7,089 nucleotides of DNA from Candidatus Woesearchaeota archaeon. GTDB taxonomy: Archaea > Nanobdellota > Nanobdellia > Woesearchaeales > UBA525. Of the stretch, positions 1 to 4,863 are shown one piece after another; the first letter of the stretch is position 1, and each line of letters opens with the position of its first letter. The notes below the pieces were generated by a model. It was not told the origin of the DNA and did no database searches. It worked only from the letters and a program-made list of their open reading frames with translations. The translations under genes were made by a program, and so were the position numbers. Location: positions 11,318-18,406 of the forward strand of contig DUGD01000070.1 in the NCBI GenBank assembly GCA_013331575.1, written 5' to 3'.

Positions 1-1
1 C

Positions 2-931
2 ATCATCCTCGATTATCTCACCGACCTCGTGCACATCATCTACGGGAAGGAGAACGTCTACGGCATTGTCAGCCAGCCCAAGATGAGCAAGGCCGGCATC
101 AACACATACCTCTCCGGCTACCTACGCGACGAGAACATGCGCTTCCGCGACCACGCCATCGTCTTCTCCTCAAAGCCGCCGTTCGATATCACGCGCGACC
201 AACGGCTCGTCGAATGGCCAGGGATCGACGTGACGCTCGGCAGCTTCCACTTGGTCGCGAAATCAGGCGATATCTACAAGCACGATATCGTAGGCGTGCT
301 CGGCGAGAACGGTACGGGAAAGACCACATTCATCAAGCAGCTCGCCAAGATCAACGCCACGACGAACATCGGCGATCTCCGCGTGGCATACAAACCGCAG
401 CACGTCACCGCGACGGACGAGACTGTGGCGACGGTGCTCGCAGAGGCCATGCAGTACGAGCAGCAGCTCATGAAACCGCTCGACTTGCATTCGCTCCTCG
501 AACGCCAGCTCTCCGAGCTCTCGGGCGGACAACTCCAACGCGTTATCATCGCGGCGTGCCTCGCGGCCGACGCCGATTTGTACCTGCTTGATGAGCCTTC
601 GGCGTACCTGGATGTGGAGCAGCGCCTCATCATGTCGAAAGTCATCCGCGAGATGATGGAGGCGAAAGGCAAGGCCGCGCTCGTCATCGACCACGATCTC
701 CTTTTTATCGATTATATCTCGCAGAAGATAACTGTCTTCGATGGCATCCCGTCGCGCTCAGGAGTGGTGCACGGGCCGATGTCCATGGAGGCGGGCATGA
801 ACATGTTCCTCAAGGACCTCGGGCTCACGTTCCGCCGTGATGAGGAGAACCGCCGTCCGCGCGCGAACAAGCTCGATTCGCAGATGGACCGCGAGCAGAA
901 ATCGAGCGGGAAACTGTACTATACTGGGTGA
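2..931 (+). CDS. ABCE1/RLI ribosome-recycling ATPase, C-terminal part (5' truncated)
   Basis: The reading frame is open from base 2 and runs off the left edge, so the gene start is outside the window; the GTG at 29 is internal. The 309 visible residues are the end of nucleotide-binding domain 1, the hinge (MRFRD segment) and all of nucleotide-binding domain 2. Visible motifs are Walker A GENGTGKT (302-325), signature LSGGQ (518-532), Walker B LYLLDEPS followed by the D-loop AYLD (from 578) and the H-loop IDHD (686-697). The tail DREQKSSGKLYY resembles the ABCE1 C-terminus. In the family, about 600 residues long, an N-terminal Fe-S domain precedes two ABC domains, and the protein splits ribosomes into subunits after termination in the cytoplasm. 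The Fe-S domain and most of domain 1 lie upstream of the window. The M23 gene follows 43 bases later on the same strand and could be co-transcribed. Confidence 0.95.
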   Translation: MILDYLTDLVHIIYGKENVYGIVSQPKMSKAGINTYLSGYLRDENMRFRDHAIVFSSKPPFDITRDQRLVEWPGIDVTLGSFHLVAKSGDIYKHDIVGVLGENGTGKTTFIKQLAKINATTNIGDLRVAYKPQHVTATDETVATVLAEAMQYEQQLMKPLDLHSLLERQLSELSGGQLQRVIIAACLAADADLYLLDEPSAYLDVEQRLIMSKVIREMMEAKGKAALVIDHDLLFIDYISQKITVFDGIPSRSGVVHGPMSMEAGMNMFLKDLGLTFRRDEENRRPRANKLDSQMDREQKSSGKLYYTG

Positions 932-962
932 TGTACGGGAAAAGCGTTGTCTCAATCAGCAT

Positions 963-969
963 GAGGAGG
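963..969 (+). promoter_or_regulatory. Strong Shine-Dalgarno site selecting a TTG start
   Basis: GAGGAGG ends five bases before TTG at 975, an ideal spacing. It decides the start of the M23 gene: earlier in-frame starts would overlap the end of ABCE1 and add an arginine-rich stretch unrelated to peptidase sequence. Confidence 0.75.
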
Positions 970-974
970 ATACT

Positions 975-1463
975 TTGCGTTCGAAGAACCGTTACCAAAT
1001 ACCGTGTGATCTGGCGTATCTGCGCGCGACGTTATCCGACGCTCGTTTTCACAACGGTCCGCTTTTGCACGCCATCGATTTCATCCTGCGTGAAGGTACG
1101 GCGGTGTACGCCGCACTCGACGGCATCGTTGTGGATATGAAGATGGACTCCTTTATCGGCGGACCTGACCCTGAGTTTGTCCGCGATGCGAATTATATCA
1201 CGCTCCAACATGTTGGCGGGGAATTCTCAGAGTATGTCCACCTACAGCATGCTAGCGGAATCGTTGATGAAGGGGACTACGTCGGCGTGGGCCAACTCAT
1301 CGCTCGCAGCGGGAACACTGGGTACAGCACCACGCCCCACTTGCATTTCCATGTCGGTAGATCAGCGCGCACGACGCTCGGATGGAGAACGATTGAGCCG
1401 ATATTCATGTCGGACATTCCTATCGACAGGATCAGTGTACGACGAACAGCGATGGAAAAATGA
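975..1463 (+). CDS. M23-family (LytM-like) zinc metallopeptidase domain protein
   Basis: This 162-residue protein is essentially a single M23 domain. Family hallmarks are visible in order: FHNGPLLHAIDF (residues 25-36, with H26 or H32 and D35 as likely zinc ligands), the GTAVYAALDGIV segment (41-52), YVHLQH (87-92, with catalytic-type H89), and SGNTGYSTTPHLHFHV (112-127, HLH at 122-124). All catalytic positions seem intact. M23 enzymes are known for cutting peptidoglycan cross-links, but archaea lack peptidoglycan, so the substrate here is unknown; a bacterial wall, pseudomurein-like peptide or another peptide are guesses. I see no signal peptide or membrane segment, so export is not evident. 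The TTG start is chosen because of the GAGGAGG at 963-969. It lies 43 bases after ABCE1 on the same strand. Confidence 0.85.
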   Translation: MRSKNRYQIPCDLAYLRATLSDARFHNGPLLHAIDFILREGTAVYAALDGIVVDMKMDSFIGGPDPEFVRDANYITLQHVGGEFSEYVHLQHASGIVDEGDYVGVGQLIARSGNTGYSTTPHLHFHVGRSARTTLGWRTIEPIFMSDIPIDRISVRRTAMEK

Positions 1464-1480
1464 CTGACACGAACGCAAGA

Positions 1481-1489
1481 CTATTAAAC
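1481..1489 (+). promoter_or_regulatory. Possible TATA box for the HerA-like ATPase
   Basis: CTATTAAAC is centred about 26 bases before the ATG at 1512, and no clear Shine-Dalgarno site precedes that ATG. The geometry fits a leaderless archaeal transcript, but the box is a weak match. Confidence 0.35.
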
Positions 1490-1511
1490 GCGTATTCTCA
1501 AGAATCCATAT

Positions 1512-2600
1512 ATGGACTTCATCGACATGCTTCTCGGTAGGCGACGGTACAACGTCCCTCTCGACACGTCCGATTTCCCAAAGAAGGGGGAACGCAGCAT
1601 CTATCTCGGCAAGGTCGCCGAGTCGTCAGAGCGCGTGTACTACGACATCGATAATCTCACACGACACATGATTATCGCTGGGATAACCGGCGGCGGCAAG
1701 ACAGTCGCGGGCAATATTATCATCGAGGAAGCAGTCAAAGCAGGCACGAGCGTTGTCATTATCGACCCGACAGTACAATGGTCAGGAATTCTCCTTGCAA
1801 ACAAGGACGAGGCGCAACGCAACCGTTATGGACAGTTCAAGATGCCATCCGACGAATCACGCGGCATCCCCACACACATCATCGCGCTCGCAAACAACAG
1901 CGATTTCTCCAGAGGAACGGACTTGGTGTGCCTCATGCGACCAGGCATAGCGACAGTGGTACTTGTGAATGAACTCGTTCCGGCCGAGATTGACCGTTAC
2001 ATTGGCGAGCTCATCAAGGCCGTGCGCTCCGCACGCTTACCGCAGAGCAAACAACTCAAGCTCCTTATCGTGTTCGACGAGATTCACACAATCCTGCCGA
2101 AATTCGGCGGAAATGGAAAGGGATTCGTTGAGCTCGATCGTGCCGTGCGCGAGTTCCGTGAACTCGGCGTCGGAATGCTCCTCTTAAGTCAAGTACTTGA
2201 GGATTTCCTCGGCGCTATTCGCGGCAACATCAACACTGAGGTGCAGATGCGCACGACATTCGACGATGACCTTGCGAAGGCAAAACTCAAGTACGGAGAG
2301 AAGGTGGCTGATTCCATCATGCGATGCGAGACCGGCACAGGGCTCTTCCACAACGCAGACTACAATATCGGCCGACCTTTCTTCCTCTCATTCCGTCCGC
2401 CGTACCACAACACAGACAGACTACCAGACAAAGATCTTAACGCGTATCTTGCGCTCGCACACCGTATCGATGATCTACGAGGGAAGACGCGTAAAGATGA
2501 TGAAATTCTTGCACGCGCAGAACAGGAATTGTATCACGGCAACCTGAACGCGTGCAATGCGCTGCTTGAAGATGCAATAAATAATAAAAGGCGTGAATAA
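1512..2600 (+). CDS. HerA/DUF87-type P-loop ATPase
   Basis: A 362-residue ATPase of the HerA/FtsK superfamily. Walker A is GITGGGKT (residues 57-64). The VVIIDPTVQWSG segment (81-92) matches the strand after Walker A in HerA/VirB4-like proteins. Walker B is LLIVFDEIH (184-192), and LLLSQ (223-227) provides the usual glutamine after the next strand; GNINTEVQMRT follows, with the conserved asparagine and an arginine-finger-like region. The N-terminal 50 residues are short and there is no HAS-barrel-length extension, so this is not standard HerA of the HerA-NurA resection machinery, which is about 500-600 residues and normally neighbours NurA; no nuclease gene adjoins it here. The C-terminal 40 residues are charged and helical. 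It is probably a hexameric, DNA- or protein-translocating cytoplasmic motor; the substrate is unknown. Possibly leaderless start. Confidence 0.85.
   Translation: MDFIDMLLGRRRYNVPLDTSDFPKKGERSIYLGKVAESSERVYYDIDNLTRHMIIAGITGGGKTVAGNIIIEEAVKAGTSVVIIDPTVQWSGILLANKDEAQRNRYGQFKMPSDESRGIPTHIIALANNSDFSRGTDLVCLMRPGIATVVLVNELVPAEIDRYIGELIKAVRSARLPQSKQLKLLIVFDEIHTILPKFGGNGKGFVELDRAVREFRELGVGMLLLSQVLEDFLGAIRGNINTEVQMRTTFDDDLAKAKLKYGEKVADSIMRCETGTGLFHNADYNIGRPFFLSFRPPYHNTDRLPDKDLNAYLALAHRIDDLRGKTRKDDEILARAEQELYHGNLNACNALLEDAINNKRRE
2578..2590 (+). promoter_or_regulatory. TATA-like box inside the end of the ATPase gene
   Basis: An A/T-rich block (TAAATAATAAAAG) in otherwise GC-rich coding sequence. Its centre is about 26 bases before 2611, the first bases of the paired region that follows, the distance expected between an archaeal TATA box and its transcription start. 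It also encodes the Ile-Asn-Asn-Lys end of the ATPase, so the composition may be coincidental. Confidence 0.4.
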
Positions 2601-2788
2601 TGTTTACTCTGGGACTGCGGAGGGTGTACTGCAATTCGCAGGAGTGTCTCGCCGCTCGCAAGGTTGTTTCGGTCGTTACCTCACAACACAAAGGAAAGCT
2701 TGCTTTCCTTGTGCCAGGATTCTTTGAATCCTCGGCACTCGCGGCTCGGGACGAACTCCAAGACAGTCCACAACTATTCAACGATTAA
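2600..2788 (+). CDS. Doubtful 62-residue ORF overlapping the ATPase stop
   Basis: An open frame whose ATG shares one base with the TAA of the ATPase gene (TAATG), an arrangement typical of translational coupling. The product would be 62 residues with two cysteines (YCNSQEC, residues 10-15), a short hydrophobic patch (KLAFLVPGFF) and an acidic end. I recognise no family. Nearly the whole frame is covered by the long self-complementary structure at 2611-2770, whose pairing is a strong alternative explanation of the sequence. A real peptide and a structured RNA are not strictly exclusive, but I favour the RNA. Confidence 0.25.
   Translation: MFTLGLRRVYCNSQECLAARKVVSVVTSQHKGKLAFLVPGFFESSALAARDELQDSPQLFND
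2611..2770 (+). ncRNA. Candidate structured RNA, about 160 nt, family not recognised
   Basis: Pairing seen by eye: a closing stem 2612-2617 with 2764-2769 (6 bp); a small hairpin around 2630-2640; a long helix 2641-2655 with 2741-2759 made of three 5-bp blocks separated only by two 2-base bulges on the 3' side; and inside it three hairpins, 2663-2687 (GTTGT/ACAAC), 2687-2713 (12 bp with one bulged A) and 2711-2738 (12 bp with one bulged C). The last two share three bases, so their ends compete. The single T2649-G2748 wobble favours the plus strand as the RNA. A TATA-like box sits about 26 bases upstream and an ACA follows the closing stem at 2770-2772. I see no RNase P, SRP, 5S or tRNA signature motifs and no C/D boxes. 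H/ACA RNA is possible but the hairpin would be far too long. No T-run terminator is visible. Confidence 0.5.
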
Positions 2789-2831
2789 ACCGTGTAATGA
2801 CTAGAACGTTAATGAGTAGAACACGTTGTCG

Positions 2832-3680
2832 ATGAATACAAAGGCTACACACATGGAAAAACCGCACGCGAAACTGCACACTAAGACCGAACAGAAGACG
2901 GACAACGCCAAGCGCCCGCCTTTCCGCATGTCGCATCCTAAGCCGGTCGTGCCGCGCGGTCTTGTCGCGGTCTTCACGGCATGCATCGTTCTCGTGTTCA
3001 TCTACGGCGCGATACTCTCCATCATGCACCAGCGTTCGATGTATGACCACCTTTCGGATCCGGCGGCGCGGGAGGCCAATGCACACGTGCTTGCATACCT
3101 CGACGGCCCAGTATTCGCGCTTGACGATAGTGATGCTGCAATGCCGTTCTTCACGCCCGACGAGATATCGCACATGCGCGATGTGAAATGGTTGCTCGAC
3201 CTCCTCTTCATAATCTATCTCTTCGCGCTAGGGATAATGCTCGGCACTATCGGTGTCATGGGGTTCCAACGCCTATGGGATCATTTTGATGAGCTCCTCG
3301 CACGGAGCATGCGCGCCGCCGGGTGGGTTATCATCGGCGGTTGTCTATTCCTTGGTGCGGCGGCGCTCCTCGATTTCACGCGCCTCTGGGCGCTCCTGCA
3401 TGCGCTTCTCTTCCCGCAGGGCAACTGGATGTTCCCGCGTGAGAGCGCTATCATAACGCTCTATCCGGGCGCGTTCTTCGCGCGCTTCGCCCTGTGGTTC
3501 ATAACGATGCTCATCATCGCAGGCGTTACGATGCTCGCGATATCCCATTTCATGCTACGGATGCGCCGTGCCAAAGCCGAATTCGACGAACGATGGGCGA
3601 GGCGGGCGGCGCAAGAGACGGCGGGGCTGAGCAGAGGAACGACGCCGCGCGCACCACCCCGGCGGCAGGCGAGGAGATAA
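2832..3680 (+). CDS. DUF1461 (TIGR01906-like) integral membrane protein
   Basis: A 282-residue membrane protein with four predicted transmembrane helices near residues 43-65, 120-145, 162-185 and 219-241. Between helices 1 and 2 lies an extracytoplasmic-type loop ending in FFTPDEISHMRDVK, and between 3 and 4 the motifs LFPQGNW (193-199) and LYPGAFF (210-216). This four-helix layout with the FxxxExxHMxDVK, LFPxGNW and LYPxxFF motifs is what defines the DUF1461 family, known mainly from Firmicutes and some archaea and without an established function. The N-terminal 40 residues are basic and polar, and the C-terminus after helix 4 is rich in Arg and Pro, so both ends are likely cytoplasmic. ATG 2832 is chosen; TTG 2826 and ATG 2853 are alternatives, as no clear ribosome site is present. 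An ATTAAAC about 45 bases upstream might be its TATA box. Confidence 0.85.
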   Translation: MNTKATHMEKPHAKLHTKTEQKTDNAKRPPFRMSHPKPVVPRGLVAVFTACIVLVFIYGAILSIMHQRSMYDHLSDPAAREANAHVLAYLDGPVFALDDSDAAMPFFTPDEISHMRDVKWLLDLLFIIYLFALGIMLGTIGVMGFQRLWDHFDELLARSMRAAGWVIIGGCLFLGAAALLDFTRLWALLHALLFPQGNWMFPRESAIITLYPGAFFARFALWFITMLIIAGVTMLAISHFMLRMRRAKAEFDERWARRAAQETAGLSRGTTPRAPPRRQARR

Positions 3681-3769
3681 CGGCAGCAACGATAGTTCTG
3701 TACACGCGTCATAATCGTGATAGTGGTCGCGGGCGGACCACGGATTCTGAGACGACCTACCACCTCTTG

Positions 3770-3868
3770 TTTGTTGTGGCGGCGCATCTATGATCGTCGT
3801 CCTTTTGCGACTGCCGTCGGCTGCTGCCACATGACGGCAGTCTGGACATACGCCAAGGCCACAACAAA
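3770..3868 (+). ncRNA. Gene-free stretch with long bulged inverted repeat; possible structured RNA or 3' UTR element
   Basis: The 300 bases between the DUF1461 gene and aIF5A contain no supported protein gene. They hold a long helix: 3770-3780 (TTTGTTGTGGC) pairs perfectly with 3858-3868, and after a 3-base bulge (3855-3857) GGCG 3781-3784 pairs with CGCC 3851-3854, 15 bp in all. Inside it, 3809-3818 (GACTGCCGTC) pairs perfectly with 3833-3842, and its loop can add GGC/GCC. A smaller hairpin (TGGTC/GACCA) lies upstream at 3724-3740. Strand cannot be decided, since the pairs contain no wobble, and no clear promoter precedes it. It could be a small RNA, a 3' UTR or terminator structure of the DUF1461 mRNA, or a remnant of a mobile element. 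Confidence 0.4.
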
Positions 3869-3904
3869 AGCAACTATTGCCCCATTGTCTCGACCACAGC
3901 AACC

Positions 3905-3913
3905 TTTATAAAA
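3905..3913 (+). promoter_or_regulatory. TATA box of aIF5A
   Basis: TTTATAAAA is the best archaeal TATA box in the window, in a GC-rich surround. A start of transcription about 26 bases further on (near 3935) would give a leader of about 45 bases before the aIF5A ATG, consistent with a strongly expressed gene. Confidence 0.8.
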
Positions 3914-3930
3914 GGCCCCCAATCCCTGCG

Positions 3931-3959
3931 AAGCATAGGCGATAGTACGCCAAAGCATA
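3931..3959 (+). repeat. Direct repeat AAGCATA flanking a small hairpin in the aIF5A leader
   Basis: AAGCATA occurs at 3931-3937 and again at 3953-3959. Between them GGCG (3938-3941) can pair with CGCC (3948-3951) over a six-base loop. It falls at or just after the predicted transcription start, so it could be an operator or a leader hairpin; it is short enough to be chance. Confidence 0.35.
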
Positions 3960-3969
3960 CAAACCACTA

Positions 3970-3975
3970 GGGTGA
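3970..3975 (+). promoter_or_regulatory. Ribosome binding site deciding the aIF5A start
   Basis: GGGTGA matches the GGTGA part of the archaeal Shine-Dalgarno consensus and ends five bases before ATG 3981. The in-frame GTG at 3972 lies inside this site and is therefore not the start. Confidence 0.7.
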
Positions 3976-3980
3976 CATCC

Positions 3981-4385
3981 ATGACAGGTGACTTCACGCT
4001 CAAGAACGCAGGCAGCCTCCAGAAGGGCAACTATGTGATCATCGACGGTGTCGCATGCATCGTGTCGAGCGTCGACATCAGCAAGCCAGGAAAGCACGGT
4101 TCTACCAAGGCCCGTGTCGAGGCCAACGGCATGATCGACGAGAAAAAGCGCACCTTCCTCGGCCCCGCGGCAGAGAACGTCCAGGTCCCCGTGATCGCCA
4201 AGCGCAACGCACAAGTGCTGAGCGTGAACGGCAAACAGGCGAACGTCATGGATATGGAGACATACGAGACGTACGATGTCACCATCCCCCCTGAGATGGC
4301 CGAACAGGTCGTCGCCGGATGCGTCGTCCTCTACTGGCAGATCCTCAATGACAAGGTCATGAAGCAAGTGATGAAGCAGGCCTGA
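3981..4385 (+). CDS. Translation factor aIF5A (hypusine-containing)
   Basis: A 134-residue protein of the length usual for archaeal IF5A. The N-terminal SH3-like domain carries the hypusination loop SKPGKHGSTKARVEA (residues 34-48); K38 in PGKHG is the lysine converted by deoxyhypusine synthase. The C-terminal OB-fold covers about residues 70-134 (VPVIAKRNAQVLSV to the end). In archaea and eukaryotes the factor binds the ribosomal E site and relieves stalls during elongation and termination. It has its own strong TATA box at 3905-3913 and a GGGTGA ribosome site. The deoxyhypusine synthase gene is not in the window. No anomalies are seen; L40e follows on the same strand after 182 bases. Confidence 0.97.
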   Translation: MTGDFTLKNAGSLQKGNYVIIDGVACIVSSVDISKPGKHGSTKARVEANGMIDEKKRTFLGPAAENVQVPVIAKRNAQVLSVNGKQANVMDMETYETYDVTIPPEMAEQVVAGCVVLYWQILNDKVMKQVMKQA

Positions 4386-4398
4386 GAGCCAACCAAGA

Positions 4399-4407
4399 GC
4401 ATAAAGA
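4399..4407 (+). promoter_or_regulatory. TATA-like box before the L40e leader
   Basis: An A/T-rich GCATAAAGA lies in the interval after aIF5A, about 26 bases before 4429, the first base of a 7-bp terminal stem. It could start either an independent RNA or the rpl40e mRNA with a leader of about 138 bases. The match to the consensus is modest. Confidence 0.4.
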
Positions 4408-4428
4408 ATAGCAATCACAATTACTACA

Positions 4429-4540
4429 GCGTCGCCTTGGCGTGCAACCCGAGGCCCGAATGTGGCGAGCGAGAAGCGAGCCACCCCGTGAGGGCCGAGA
4501 CCATGCCGCGAGGGACGAGCGGTGAATCCGCCGCGACGCA
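4429..4540 (+). ncRNA. Cloverleaf-like structured element upstream of rpl40e (leader or small RNA)
   Basis: The ends pair perfectly over 7 bp: GCGTCGC 4429-4435 with GCGACGC 4533-4539. Inside are a hairpin 4437-4440/4449-4452 (8-base loop), a stem GGCCC 4453-4457 / GGGCC 4492-4496 that encloses GTGGC 4462-4466 / GCCAC 4480-4484 topped by tandem GA/GA, and a hairpin GCGG 4519-4522 / CCGC 4528-4531 with loop TGAAT. The layout recalls a tRNA cloverleaf with an enlarged anticodon arm, but U8, U33, the D-loop GG and the TTC of the T-loop are absent, so it is not a working tRNA. Sitting 28 bases before the rpl40e ATG, it may be a structured, regulatory mRNA leader. Alternatives are an independent RNA or a decayed tRNA. 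Confidence 0.4.
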
Positions 4541-4567
4541 AGAAAAACCAAACGAACGTGATCCACT

Positions 4568-4729
4568 ATGGCAAAATTCGCAGAAGCTGACGCACGTATG
4601 TTCCGCAATGTATTCGTCTGCCGCAGATGCAAGACCAAGCGCAAGGCGCCGGTCCTCTCCGTGCTCGCGGGCTTGATCCCCTGCCGCAATTGCGGCACGC
4701 GCAAGCTGCGCGTGAAGCGCAAGAAGTAG
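4568..4729 (+). CDS. rpl40e: Large-subunit ribosomal protein L40e (eL40)
   Basis: A 53-residue, strongly basic protein. It starts MAKFAEADAR, as archaeal L40e proteins do, and carries a four-cysteine zinc ribbon: C18-x2-C21 and C39-x2-C42, with a lysine/arginine-rich tail (KLRVKRKK). In eukaryotes this domain is made as a ubiquitin fusion; the archaeal form, as here, is free. It is a component of the 50S subunit near the factor-binding region. GTGATCC at 4558-4564 just before the ATG resembles the 3' part of the archaeal ribosome site. The upstream 182 bases hold the cloverleaf-like element at 4429-4540, so the mRNA may have a long structured leader. Confidence 0.9.
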   Translation: MAKFAEADARMFRNVFVCRRCKTKRKAPVLSVLAGLIPCRNCGTRKLRVKRKK

Positions 4730-4791
4730 TCGCGACAGGCGTAGCATGACGATACGACCCCTGTGTGGACTATTCTCCAACACCGGAGTAC

Positions 4792-4814
4792 ACCGTTTCG
4801 CATCGGGAAACGGT
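4792..4814. repeat. Perfect 8-bp inverted repeat upstream of the unknown membrane protein gene
   Basis: ACCGTTTC (4792-4799) and GAAACGGT (4807-4814) are perfect inverted repeats around a seven-base loop, between rpl40e and the gene starting at 4864. It may be a protein-binding operator, a hairpin in the leader, or part of the rpl40e 3' end. A weaker CTCC/GGAG pair lies just before it at 4775-4788. Confidence 0.45.
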
Positions 4815-4853
4815 AGGCGATTCTCGACGCTCCGCCACGATTTACGCGAGCAA

Positions 4854-4859
4854 AGGTGA
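4854..4859 (+). promoter_or_regulatory. Shine-Dalgarno site deciding the start at 4864
   Basis: AGGTGA, a full match to the archaeal consensus core, ends four bases before ATG 4864. It argues against the in-frame GTG at 4765, which would add 33 residues and has no such site. Confidence 0.7.
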
Positions 4860-4863
4860 ACGG

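Noticed and set aside
837..974. Longer N-terminus for the M23 protein starting at ATG 837
   Set aside because: It overlaps the end of ABCE1, encodes an arginine-rich stretch typical of an out-of-frame reading, and the ideal GAGGAGG site points to TTG 975.
2711..2738. T-arm of a tRNA (hairpin AGGAT/ATCCT with a seven-base loop)
   Set aside because: The loop TCTTTGA lacks the TTC and A58 pattern, the stem extends beyond tRNA dimensions, and no anticodon arm with a seven-base loop is present on either strand.
3681..3900. Box C/D guide RNA
   Set aside because: A CTGA occurs at 3746-3749 but no RTGATGA C box with correct spacing was found.
3906..4541. 211-codon minus-strand frame opposite aIF5A
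   Set aside because: aIF5A is certain on the plus strand; the opposite frame has no family features.
4765..4863. GTG start at 4765 for the unknown membrane protein
   Set aside because: No ribosome site before it, it would run through the 8-bp inverted repeat, and AGGTGA is perfectly spaced for ATG 4864.
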